Shown here: one piece after another, positions 24,301 to 32,465 of the stretch
Layout: the number at the start of each line of letters is the position of its first letter
Numbering within the stretch: the stretch's first letter is position 1
Source of the DNA: Phycisphaerales bacterium
Lineage (GTDB): Bacteria > Planctomycetota > Phycisphaerae > Tepidisphaerales > Tepidisphaeraceae
DNA: 53,942 bases
Reading direction: 5' to 3'
NCBI GenBank assembly: GCA_028291615.1
Contig: JAQGHM010000359.1
Span: forward strand, 1 to 53,942
Notes under the pieces: model-generated
What the model saw: only the letters and a program-made list of their open reading frames with translations
Database searches by the model: none
What the model was told of the DNA's origin: nothing
Position numbers and translations under genes: made by a program

Positions 24301-25790
24301 GCGTCGGCTTTCATCAGGGCGTCCCAGTAGTCGGTCAGCTCGCCGTGAAGTTCCTGAAGCTCAGTGTCCACCTTGGCGAGTTGCTTCTGGGCCTTTTCAT
24401 CGGTGATGGTTTCGGCGAGCACTTCAAGCTGCTCGCGGATGCCGCGGTACAGGTCACGCTGGTCGCGCTGGGGGTCGTGGATGATCGCGACAAGGCGGCC
24501 CAGGCCCATGTGTTCGAGGCGGTTGGCGACGACGTCGAGGGCCGTTCGCTTGTCGGAGACGAGCAGAACGCGCTCGCCGCGCGAGAGGTGGTCGCCGACG
24601 ATGTTGGTGATCGTCTGACTCTTGCCGGTGCCGGGCGGGCCGTGGATGACCAGGCCGCGCGCGGTGCGGGCGAGCTTGACGGCGCGCGATTGGCAGGGGT
24701 CGGCCTGGGCGATCAAGCGCTCTTCTGCGAAGGTGCGGGTCGTATGCCCGACCCGTTGCGCCGGTGCGGGTTCTTCGGTGGACGGTTCGCGCGGGGCATC
24801 AAGGCTGACGTTCGATTGGATGAAACTGGTGACCGGTCCGGAAAGCGGCTCGCCGGCCGACATCGCCTGCATGTCCCGTAAAAGACCCTGATTGGCCATC
24901 GGGAACAGGCCAAGCACGGCGGAGAGGAGGAGGGTGGGTTTATCCTCGGCGTCTTCGGCGCGCGGAGCAGGGGAAAGAGTGAATGATGGAATGGGCGTGG
25001 GAACCGAGTTTTGCGTATTGGCTGCCGAATCCTGAGCGGGGGATGGCGGCGCGGGCGGCGGCGGAACGAACAGATCCGGAACGGCGATCTCCATCGCCCC
25101 ACAAACATTTCGCACCAGTTCCGAGATCTCCCGCCAGGGATCGCAGCCTTCTTCGTCCGCAAACAGGTCGGTCGTCAGCGACTTGCCCGTCTGCTGTTCC
25201 AGCCACGCAAGCAGGGCGGTGTTGGGCGTGACGCGATCGACCCCTTCGCCCTTGCACGCGATCACAACGCCCGGCGCGGCGCCGCTCTTAATCACGACGC
25301 TTACCGGGATGAACGCGATCGGCGCGATGATCCGGCGGGTGGCCCCTCGCTGCCGTCCACCTGCCGCACCCGGCGGGAGGGAAAGCAGCGGGAAGCCGAT
25401 GTTCAGCACGTGTACGCCCGTATCCTGCTCGTAGGTTTTGGCGTCTTCGGCAATGCCGCGCAGCTTGCCGAGCAGGGAAAGTTGATCGGCCCAGGATTGG
25501 CGCGCGGCCTTCTCTTCAGGGCTCACTTGCTCATCGAGGCGATCGTCGTCGTCATCATCAGCGGCGCGGCGGGGCGCAGTAAGGCGACCGGTAAACTTCG
25601 CGGTTTCATCCGGGCCGAGCAGTTTGCGGAACGCCTCTTCAGGCGCGAGGTCCTTAAACTTAGACAACTGGCTCCAATCGACGCGCTGGCGGCTGGAGTG
25701 CGGGCGGCAGTTGAGGCTCGGGCCATTTACCAGGGCCGCGAACAACCGCTCGAGCATTTTCGTGAGAATCCGATTCGTTCCAGATGCCAT
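21357..25790 (-). CDS. SF1 helicase of DUF4011 type with C-terminal Vsr-like nuclease domain
   Basis: This 1477-residue protein has an N-terminal DUF4011-like region and an acidic run of Asp. A superfamily-1 (Upf1/Dna2-like AAA_11/AAA_12) helicase core follows: Walker A GPPGTGKS (384-391), a long helical insertion, DEAS (D1040-E1041), AGDPKQLPPT, HYRSRSAELIEFSN, VQGDERDHMIIS and RRLNVLVTRAR. The last 100 residues match the REase_MTES_1575/Vsr-like nuclease type: FLVDVAL (D1405), LGVLCD (D1424) and GWKLHRLWTPHFFRDP. Such helicase-nucleases occur in defence islands. The ATG at 25790 has GGAGG eight bases upstream. It is convergent with the methyltransferase. Confidence 0.88.
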   Translation of the reverse strand: MASGTNRILTKMLERLFAALVNGPSLNCRPHSSRQRVDWSQLSKFKDLAPEEAFRKLLGPDETAKFTGRLTAPRRAADDDDDDRLDEQVSPEEKAARQSWADQLSLLGKLRGIAEDAKTYEQDTGVHVLNIGFPLLSLPPGAAGGRQRGATRRIIAPIAFIPVSVVIKSGAAPGVVIACKGEGVDRVTPNTALLAWLEQQTGKSLTTDLFADEEGCDPWREISELVRNVCGAMEIAVPDLFVPPPPAPPSPAQDSAANTQNSVPTPIPSFTLSPAPRAEDAEDKPTLLLSAVLGLFPMANQGLLRDMQAMSAGEPLSGPVTSFIQSNVSLDAPREPSTEEPAPAQRVGHTTRTFAEERLIAQADPCQSRAVKLARTARGLVIHGPPGTGKSQTITNIVGDHLSRGERVLLVSDKRTALDVVANRLEHMGLGRLVAIIHDPQRDQRDLYRGIREQLEVLAETITDEKAQKQLAKVDTELQELHGELTDYWDALMKADAADSFHQLVGKWLALPDSSEVARLEGKGDSIALDDLDQHAHLIDETLARAAKVEWCTNPWRDAAGIELAALIAVPMDKWREATRQCVDAASAADATIDPAIPPFAPGLDLKQQADARVNLANRITDALEHVTTEVRTRWADKDEPTQARTRRKLSDVDPQLQALRSAPLDTELAMTARDRLPGMADLAQQLGALEGYLGIASKWYAFLQFKTKTAARAVLAKYGFPLASEAATRLKQFLAGLRSRLALQALHCELYETPAAPGLLSDESLDRTLSEHRELLDLLAHVRASPALMPQLPRVINTLKNPATDLTQGLRASPPRAAAIQSLTDSLTASRLFAKEWLAQFDTILRNGGVAHPTIEPLSNRVADVESILRIRAALAKLPAGVRDALAHLAKEPLDPPAAAGALRKAALAAEITRRLAADPRLQNIDGQRISGAFDRYRKLEDKKRSLVREVILHQWVSRQKERLLAATGSRLGPLGAELKRRLTMRGERAMRLRQVLAAGQKTEGGDPLFDVCPVWMASPETVAQLFARKEVFSVVIFDEASQCRLEETLPVLTRGQRVVIAGDPKQLPPTRFFESAVAQSDDDEIETDQQLFESQQGEIEDLLGAALNIEIEQCYLDVHYRSRSAELIEFSNQHFYGSRLQAIPGHPSNKPPGAPLILHRADGVYDKRENDAEALKVVEIVQDLLKGKETPSIGIACFNLQQRDLIVEKLEALAAEDDRFAKKLAEARTRQGKGSFEGLFVKNLENVQGDERDHMIISTTYGPDKTGRFYRRFGPLGRAGGGRRLNVLVTRAREAVHLVTSIPPDVYRALPPIPGGQAPTGGWLLFAYLKYAEEVQAVYDHPDAASQDKNAPAEPVSTNGQPHVRTLPTKTPSLFAESLAQTLADRHHLSSDVYWGNDGFLVDVALRNPAQTEQVTLGVLCDAARFANAQDPVEWDVFRTGIHEDQGWKLHRLWTPHFFRDPKGVTAALLRDAQP

Positions 25791-25882
25791 CCGTGCAACC
25801 TCCAAACGACAAAGCCCGACACTGTAACGCGGCAGCGGGATCTGTTCGAGGCTGAGAAAGTGTTTCAATGGCGAAAGACATA

Positions 25883-25907
25883 GGCAGACAAGAATGTTCG
25901 CCCCACC
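25883..25907. repeat. Short palindromic intergenic repeat, element A, copy 3
   Basis: GGCAGACA-AGAA-TGTTCGCC is followed by CCACC and matches 22 of 25 positions with the copy at 8177-8201. It lies between divergent genes, next to an inverted element B copy. Confidence 0.6.
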
Positions 25908-25912
25908 AAAGA

Positions 25913-25940
25913 GTCTCACTTCTCGCTGCTCGCTTCCCGC
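25913..25940 (-). repeat. Element B repeat copy, inverted
   Basis: Read on the minus strand this is a run of AGCGAG-like units (GGAAGCGAGCAGCGAGAAGT). It adjoins element A copy 3, as in the 8144-8201 region where A and B also lie together. Confidence 0.45.
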
Positions 25941-25984
25941 TTCTTCTTTTACTACACTTCCGCCCCGCGAAAAGGAGCAGAACG

Positions 25985-27004
25985 ATGATCAATGTCGGCG
26001 TGATCGGGTTGGGCATGATGGGACAGACGCACCTGGACGTCTACGCCAAGCGCAGCGACGTCAAAGTGGTGGCCATTTCGGATCGCGATCCGGCGCGGCT
26101 TTCGGGCAAAGTGCGGGCGGCGGGTAATGTCGAAGGGCAGGCGCAAGGCGCTTTCGACCTGTCGCAGGCCAAGGCATACGAGGAGGGGATGGACCTGATC
26201 AAGGACAAGTCGGTAGACCTGGTCGACATCTGCCTAGCAACGCCGCTGCACGTGGAGTACGCGATCGCGGCACTGAAAAGGGGTAAGCACGTGCTGGTCG
26301 AGAAACCGCTGGCGCGAACGGCAAAGGACGCACAGAAGCTGGCGAAAGTGGCCGCCAAGTCGAAGGGTCTGGCGATGTGCGCGATGTGCATGCGCTTCTG
26401 GCCGGGTTGGACGTGGCTGAAGGAAGCGGTGGAGAAGCAGACGTACGGCCCGGTGCGCTCTGCATCCTTCAAGCGCCTCGCAACGATGCCGCCCGGCGGG
26501 TTTTACGCCAACGGCGAACTCTCCGGCGGCGCAATCCTCGACCTGCACCTGCACGACGCAGACTTCGTCCAGTTCGTCTTTGGCCCGCCCGCCGCCGTCT
26601 TCAGTCGCGGTTACAGCAAGACCAGCGGTGCGATTGATCACGTTTTCACGCAGTATCTTTACGAAGCAGATGGCGCTGCGCCGCTGATCACCGCTGAGGG
26701 GACCTGGGCGATGGCTGCCCCGTATGAATTCCGCATGCAGTACGCCGCAAACTTCGATCGCGCGACCGCGGTGTTCGACCTGCTCTCGCCGACGCCGCTG
26801 GTGCTCTATCGTGACGGGCAGAAGGAGACGATCCCGCTGGGCACGGCGCTGGGGTATGAGCTGGAGATCGCTTATTTCCTCGACTGCATCGCCAGAGGCG
26901 AGCCGCCGACGACCGTGACACTCGATGACGCCGCCAATGCGATCAAGTTGATCGAAGCCGAGGCGAAAAGCGTCGAGACCGGGAAGATCGTGCGCCTGAA
27001 GTAG
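25985..27004 (+). CDS. Gfo/Idh/MocA family oxidoreductase (cytoplasmic)
   Basis: This 339-residue NAD(P)-dependent oxidoreductase has an N-terminal Rossmann motif GVIGLGMMGQTHLDVY, the family motif HVLVEKPLARTAKDA with the conserved Lys, and a C-terminal domain with GAILDLHLHDADFVQFVFG, whose His residues suit the active site. It has no export signal, unlike the Tat-targeted paralogue at 13579. Family members oxidise sugars, inositols or related compounds; the substrate is not readable. The ATG at 25985 follows AAAAGGAG; the longer frame upstream is not credible because it runs through repeats. Confidence 0.93.
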   Translation: MINVGVIGLGMMGQTHLDVYAKRSDVKVVAISDRDPARLSGKVRAAGNVEGQAQGAFDLSQAKAYEEGMDLIKDKSVDLVDICLATPLHVEYAIAALKRGKHVLVEKPLARTAKDAQKLAKVAAKSKGLAMCAMCMRFWPGWTWLKEAVEKQTYGPVRSASFKRLATMPPGGFYANGELSGGAILDLHLHDADFVQFVFGPPAAVFSRGYSKTSGAIDHVFTQYLYEADGAAPLITAEGTWAMAAPYEFRMQYAANFDRATAVFDLLSPTPLVLYRDGQKETIPLGTALGYELEIAYFLDCIARGEPPTTVTLDDAANAIKLIEAEAKSVETGKIVRLK

Positions 27005-27107
27005 CGCGGGGCATCATCGTTACGCGATTCTACCTTGCAATTCTTCGGGAACTTTCCGCACGCGCGGTCGTCTATCCCACCAGTTCCACGATCCCAGAGG
27101 AGTTGAT

Positions 27108-30100
27108 ATGCGACTTGCGAAGACGGTGCGCGCCGCGGGCGCGATGGCGGTGGTTTGCGTCGGCCTGATCATGACCGTTCACGGCGAAGATCCCAAACCC
27201 GCCGCGCCTCCGGCGATTAACTTGGGCGGCGCCGATCGGTTCCTCACCTACGTCGCCACCGATAAACCGATCTACCGTCCCGGTGAAAAGCTCTACGTTC
27301 GCGCGTCGCTGCTACACGCCGACAAGCATTCGCCCAGCGCCGAGGGCGCCGTCTCGATGGTCGAAGTCACCGGCCCCAAGGGCGACACGGTCGCCTCGGG
27401 CATGGTCAACCCGCAGGACGGCGTCTGCGGCTTTTCATGGGACATCCCCGCCGCAACGCCCGGCGGCGAATACACCGTCAAGGTCTCCCACCCCTACACC
27501 GGCCACGCGCCGGGCATTCGCAAGTTCGACGTTCGCGCCTATCGCGCCCCGCGTCTCAAGTCGCAGATCGTCTTCGTCCGCGACGGCTACGGCCCCGGCG
27601 ACACCGTCTCGGCTTCCGTCCATGTCGATCGCGCGGAAGGTGGCATCCCCGCCAATGCCAAGGTAAATGCCATCGCCCGCCTCGACGGCGCGGAAATCGC
27701 GAACGCTACCACTACGATCGACGACAAGGGCAACGCGTCCGCCCGCTTCCAACTCCCCGCTGCCATCGCCCGCGGCGAAGGCTCGCTTGCCTTCGTCATC
27801 GAAGACGGCGGCGTTCTCGAAACCGCTTCGAAGACGATTCCCATCCTGCTCCAAACCGTCGACCTCGCCATCTATCCGGAAGGCGGCGATCTGGTGGCTG
27901 GCCTGCCGAATCGCGTCTACCTTGAAGCCTTCACTCCCGCCAAAAAGCCTGCCGATCTCATGGGCGTTATCGTCGACGGCAAAGGCGTGGATGTCGCCTC
28001 GTTCGCGACCGCGCACGAAGGCCGCGGACGTTTCTCCTTCACGCCCGCAAAGGGCGAGAAGTACACGCTCAAGATCAACCAACCCGCTGGCATCAAGACG
28101 ACCTACCCGCTGCCCGAGGTGAAGGAATCCGGCGTCGTGCTAGCGACGGTGGAAGATGCCGTCGCAGCCGATGCGCCCGTTCGCCTCACGCTCGCGACGA
28201 CGGTGAAAGACGCCAAATACAAGGTCACGCTCTCGAAGCGTGAGACCCCGGTCGCCGAGCAGACCGTTGATTTCAAAGCCATCGATTTCGACGCCGCCGA
28301 TCCCAACCGGCATCTTGCGATCGTGAACCTCAAGCCGACCACCACTGCCGACGGCGTCCTCATCGCCACCGTCTGGGACGAATCCGGCAAGACTCCGTTG
28401 GCCGAGCGGCTCGTCTTCCGCAAACCCGCCAAGTCGATCAAGATCGACGTTAAGCCGGACAAAGCCAGCTATATCCCCGGCGAATCCGTCAAACTTACCG
28501 TCACCACTACCGACGCCGACGGCAAACCCGTCTCCGCAGTCGTCGGCGTCACCGTCACCGATGATTCAGTCCTCGAGATGATCGAAAAGCGCGAGCAGGC
28601 GCCGCACCTGCCCGTGATGGTGTTGCTCGAATCGGACGTGAAGGACCTGGCCGACGCGCACGTTTACCTCGACGAAGCCAATCCCAAGGCGCCGCTCGCA
28701 ACCGACCTGCTGCTGGGCACGCAAGGTTGGCGTCGCTTTGCGGTGGTCAAGACTGAAGATTTCATCGGCCAGTATGGTGATGCCGCCCGCCGCGTATTGG
28801 CGATGCGCGTGGTGACCGAACAAGAGCTGACGAAAACTCGCTCCGGCGCCGTTGCTATGGACGGGGTCGATTTGTTCGCAGTTCGGCACGTCGCCGTCCA
28901 GGCTCCACTCGCGCCCGAAGCGGCACCGGCGAAGCATCCCGTCGCATTGGGCGTGCCCGTAGCCGCCGTCGCTCCCCCCGCCCCCGTCGCCGCAGCCCTG
29001 CCGGCCGATTTTATGGATTTGCCCGCGGCCAAGGCGGAGGGGCAGGCCAACGGCCCGGTCGCTGCACAGGGACGGCTGGCCATGCGCCGGCAGAACGATG
29101 AGCCGCGCGCCGACGACCGGCTGCGCAAGCGTCTTGACGAAGCTGGCGACCGCGAGATGAAGCAGAAGAACGTCCTAGGAGGAGGCGGTGGCCGCGCCTT
29201 CGCTTCGCAGCCGGCACAAATGCGCCAGGATTTCGTCCTCGTCCGCGAGTACGTCCACGCCCTCCGCGAAGGCCGCCGTCCCAACGACCGCGCCGACTTC
29301 ACCGAGACCCTCTACTGGAACGCCGGCGTCAAGACCGATGAGAAAACCGGGACGGGGACGGTTTCCTTCGCCACCAGCGACGCCGTCACGGCCTTCCGAG
29401 TGTTCGGCGATGCCTTCGATAAGGACGGCGCGCTCGGCTCCTCCTCCAGCACGATCCAATCCGTCCAGCCGTTCTACGCCGAAATCAAAATGCCGCTCGA
29501 AGTGACCCAGGGCGACGAGATCCGCCTCCCAGTCACGCTAATCAACGGCACCAGCGATGCGCACATCTCTTCCGCCCTGAATCCTGTCGGCCCCAAGGGC
29601 ATCCGCTTCGGCCCGATCAAGCCGACTACGGTCAATCCCGGCGATCGTCTGCGGCAACTGCTCTATGTCGGCATCGACGATGTCGCCGGCACGTTCGACA
29701 TCGCGATCAACGCCGGTTCCGACGAATACACCGACAAGGTCACCCGCAAGCTCAAGGTCATGGCGCGCGGCTTCCCGATCGAGTTCGCCCGCGGCGGCAT
29801 GGTCGGCCCCGACGGCGCGGTCTCTTACGTCATCGAAATCCCCGCAGACGTCGTCTCCGGCAGCGTCAAGTCCGACCTCGCCCTCTACCCCACGCCGCTC
29901 GCCAACATGACCCAGGCGCTCGAAGCCCTCATCCAGTCCCCCTGCGGCTGCTTCGAGCAAACCAGTTCCACCACCTACCCGCTCGTCATGGCCCAGCAAT
30001 ACTTCACCAGCCACCAGGGCGTAGATCCCAAGCTGATCGAGCGCAGCCGCACGCTCCTCGATGAAGGTTACAAGCGCCTGATCGGCTTCGAGTGCAAAAC

Positions 30101-31373
30101 CACTAAAGGCTACGAATGGTTCGGCGCCGATCCCGGCCATGACGCGCTTAGCGCCTACGGTTTGCTCGAATTCACCGACATGGCGATCGTCCGCGAGGTC
30201 GATCCGCGCATGCTCAAGGACACGCGCGATTTCGTCTTGAACGCCCGCGACGGCAAAGGCGGCTACAAGCGCCTGACCCACACGCTGCATACCTGGATCG
30301 CCGACCCCGAATGCTCCAACGGCTACAACACCTGGGCGCTACTCGAATGCCGAACCGACCCGAAACAACTCGCAGCCGAAGTCGGCTGGATCAAGGAGAA
30401 CATCGCCAACAGCAAAAACAGTTACGCCCTGGCGCTCGCCGCCAATGTCATGGCCCTCGCGGGGGACAACGGTTCGGCGAAATCGTTCATGGACAAACTA
30501 GCCGCAAAACAGATCGACACCGGCCTGGTCGATGGCGCAACGACCTCCGTCATCGGCTCCGGCGGTGACGCCCTTCAGATCGAAACCACCGCCTTGGCGA
30601 CCCTCGCCTGGATGCGCGATCCCAACTATGCCGGCAATGTCGAAAAGGCCATGAAGTGGCTCTGTGAAACCTGCAAGGCCGGCCGATTCGGTTCCACCCA
30701 ATCCACCATCCTCGCCCTCCGCGCCATCGTCACCTACGACAAACTCCGCAGCCACCCCAAGGCCCCCGGCACGCTTCAAGTCACCGTCGATGGCCACGCG
30801 ATGGGCTCCGCCATCGCCTTCGACGAAAAATCCCAGGGCGCCATCAAGCTCCAGGACATCAGCGAAATGCTCTCCGCCGGCAAGCACACCATCGTCCTGA
30901 CGATGGACAAGGGCGCGAGCATGCCCTTTTCCGTAGCCGTCAAATACAACACGCTCAAGCCATCAAATTCCGACGCCTGCAAAGTGACGCTCGAAACCAA
31001 ACTGAACGACAAGGAAGTCACCGAAGGTTCCCTCACCGAGGCCGCCGTCACCGTCATCAACAAGGATAAGGAAACCATCCCCACGCCGATCGCCATCATC
31101 GGCATCCCCGGCGGCTTGGAAGTCCGTCACGACCAACTCAAGGAACTGGTGAAGTCAAAGAAGATCGCCGCCTACGAAGTCATCGGTCGCGAAGTCGTCC
31201 TCTACTGGCGCTCGCTCGCTCCCAACGAAAAGGTCGAGGTGCCCCTGAGTCTGACCGCCGCCATCCCCGGTCACTACACCGCCCCCGCCAGCCGCGCGTA
31301 CCTCTACTACACCGATGAGCACAAGACCTGGACCGACCCGCTGGCCGTGACGATTAAGCCGAAGTCAGAATAG
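27108..31373 (+). CDS. Exported alpha-2-macroglobulin family protein with thioester motif
   Basis: This 1421-residue protein has an N-terminal signal sequence and the MG2 segment YVATDKPIYRPGEKLYVRASL. The thioester CxEQ motif is CFEQ (C948-Q951, in SPCGCFEQTSS). It ends in the helical thioester domain and a receptor-type region. Bacterial alpha-2-macroglobulins trap proteases in the periplasm, or aid colonisation, often beside penicillin-binding protein 1C; no such partner is here. Residues about 605-700 are Ala/Pro- and Gln/Arg-rich with LGGGGGRAF, where a protease bait region might lie. AGGAG stands before the ATG. Confidence 0.9.
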   Translation: MRLAKTVRAAGAMAVVCVGLIMTVHGEDPKPAAPPAINLGGADRFLTYVATDKPIYRPGEKLYVRASLLHADKHSPSAEGAVSMVEVTGPKGDTVASGMVNPQDGVCGFSWDIPAATPGGEYTVKVSHPYTGHAPGIRKFDVRAYRAPRLKSQIVFVRDGYGPGDTVSASVHVDRAEGGIPANAKVNAIARLDGAEIANATTTIDDKGNASARFQLPAAIARGEGSLAFVIEDGGVLETASKTIPILLQTVDLAIYPEGGDLVAGLPNRVYLEAFTPAKKPADLMGVIVDGKGVDVASFATAHEGRGRFSFTPAKGEKYTLKINQPAGIKTTYPLPEVKESGVVLATVEDAVAADAPVRLTLATTVKDAKYKVTLSKRETPVAEQTVDFKAIDFDAADPNRHLAIVNLKPTTTADGVLIATVWDESGKTPLAERLVFRKPAKSIKIDVKPDKASYIPGESVKLTVTTTDADGKPVSAVVGVTVTDDSVLEMIEKREQAPHLPVMVLLESDVKDLADAHVYLDEANPKAPLATDLLLGTQGWRRFAVVKTEDFIGQYGDAARRVLAMRVVTEQELTKTRSGAVAMDGVDLFAVRHVAVQAPLAPEAAPAKHPVALGVPVAAVAPPAPVAAALPADFMDLPAAKAEGQANGPVAAQGRLAMRRQNDEPRADDRLRKRLDEAGDREMKQKNVLGGGGGRAFASQPAQMRQDFVLVREYVHALREGRRPNDRADFTETLYWNAGVKTDEKTGTGTVSFATSDAVTAFRVFGDAFDKDGALGSSSSTIQSVQPFYAEIKMPLEVTQGDEIRLPVTLINGTSDAHISSALNPVGPKGIRFGPIKPTTVNPGDRLRQLLYVGIDDVAGTFDIAINAGSDEYTDKVTRKLKVMARGFPIEFARGGMVGPDGAVSYVIEIPADVVSGSVKSDLALYPTPLANMTQALEALIQSPCGCFEQTSSTTYPLVMAQQYFTSHQGVDPKLIERSRTLLDEGYKRLIGFECKTTKGYEWFGADPGHDALSAYGLLEFTDMAIVREVDPRMLKDTRDFVLNARDGKGGYKRLTHTLHTWIADPECSNGYNTWALLECRTDPKQLAAEVGWIKENIANSKNSYALALAANVMALAGDNGSAKSFMDKLAAKQIDTGLVDGATTSVIGSGGDALQIETTALATLAWMRDPNYAGNVEKAMKWLCETCKAGRFGSTQSTILALRAIVTYDKLRSHPKAPGTLQVTVDGHAMGSAIAFDEKSQGAIKLQDISEMLSAGKHTIVLTMDKGASMPFSVAVKYNTLKPSNSDACKVTLETKLNDKEVTEGSLTEAAVTVINKDKETIPTPIAIIGIPGGLEVRHDQLKELVKSKKIAAYEVIGREVVLYWRSLAPNEKVEVPLSLTAAIPGHYTAPASRAYLYYTDEHKTWTDPLAVTIKPKSE

Positions 31374-31395
31374 ACGCGGCACCTGCCACGCAAAA

Positions 31396-32454
31396 TCACC
31401 CCACGTTCAACGCGGTCCCTCGCCCCGCCGCCGCCAGCGTCCCCATCTGCGAGCTGGGCGTATGCACCACCAGCACATCCCCCGCCAGCACCACCGTCTT
31501 CGACTCCGCCGGCAACTGAATCGGCCCGCTCGCCGGCGTGCGCGCCAGGATCTTGCAGCAATACCCGCGCTCCACCTCTTCCACCCGCTTTCCCGCCAGT
31601 TCGCTCCCTGCTTCCACCTGCAGTTCCGCCGACACGTGCGGGATCCCCGCGATCAGGCTCGACGACAGCGCCTTGCTCCCCAGCGACATCGCCGCCACCA
31701 TCGGCGCCGCCAGCGTACTGGCGCTGAACGCCACGTCCACCAGAAACGCATTGGCGATCTTCGACGCGATCGACTGATCGAACAACCCCATCACCACGCG
31801 GATATCGGGGTTCAACCGTCGCGAATCCAGCGCTACTTCCAGGTTGCCCATGTCGTCGTTCGTCGCGATCACCACCGCCCGCGCGTGGGAGATGCCGGCG
31901 CTCACCAGCACCGCATCATCCTTCATGTCCCCCACCAGGATCGGCGCGCCAAGCTGCCGGGCCTGCGGCAGGAAGCGGCCGTCCTCCGCCTTCTCAACCC
32001 CCACCACCGGCACGCGCGCCGAGACCAGTTCCTCGATCACGCGAATCCCCAGCCGCCCGATCCCGCACACCACCACGTGATCCCGGTAAGTCGAAGCCAT
32101 CACGCGCATCCACTCCTTCTCCCCGCGACGTTTCGAAGCCATCAACAGCGCCAGCCGCACCACCCCTTCGCCGATCAGCACGAACCCCACCACCGGGTAA
32201 AATCCGCACAGCAGGTTGAGATACCACGTCGTAGGCGGCGCATTGATCGGCTGCGCTAACATCGCCATCCACGTCGCGAACAACGCATTCAAAAACGTCA
32301 GCGGGTGCTTTTCATCGAACTCGCCCGGCGTCTTGAGGTACAAAAACGTCCCCACCGCCAGCACCAGCACGAGCGCCGAGAGCGTCCAACGAAATTCGAA
32401 CAGGATCGCCCGGAGATAAAGCAACCCGGTGCGAACCCGCCGAAGGATGGGCAT
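31396..32454 (-). CDS. RCK/TrkA-type two-helix ion channel-like protein
   Basis: This 352-residue protein has two membrane helices (about 23-40 and 78-104) around a pore-loop-like segment, then a Rossmann RCK/TrkA-N domain (HVVVCGIGRLGIRVIEEL) and a TrkA-C-like tail (VSAELQVEAGSELAGKRVEEV). The layout is that of MthK-type potassium channels, but the pore segment reads LNALFATWMAMLAQPINAPP, with no TVGYG-type filter. The ATG at 32454 lies 12 bases after the stop of the upstream FG-GAP gene; a GTG at 32469 would overlap that stop and is an alternative start. Confidence 0.82.
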   Translation of the reverse strand: MPILRRVRTGLLYLRAILFEFRWTLSALVLVLAVGTFLYLKTPGEFDEKHPLTFLNALFATWMAMLAQPINAPPTTWYLNLLCGFYPVVGFVLIGEGVVRLALLMASKRRGEKEWMRVMASTYRDHVVVCGIGRLGIRVIEELVSARVPVVGVEKAEDGRFLPQARQLGAPILVGDMKDDAVLVSAGISHARAVVIATNDDMGNLEVALDSRRLNPDIRVVMGLFDQSIASKIANAFLVDVAFSASTLAAPMVAAMSLGSKALSSSLIAGIPHVSAELQVEAGSELAGKRVEEVERGYCCKILARTPASGPIQLPAESKTVVLAGDVLVVHTPSSQMGTLAAAGRGTALNVG

Positions 32455-32465
32455 GGGCGCAGCGG

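Noticed and set aside
25791..25919. N-terminal extension of the helicase to 25919
   Set aside because: It runs through repeat elements A and B, and the GGAGG site marks 25790.
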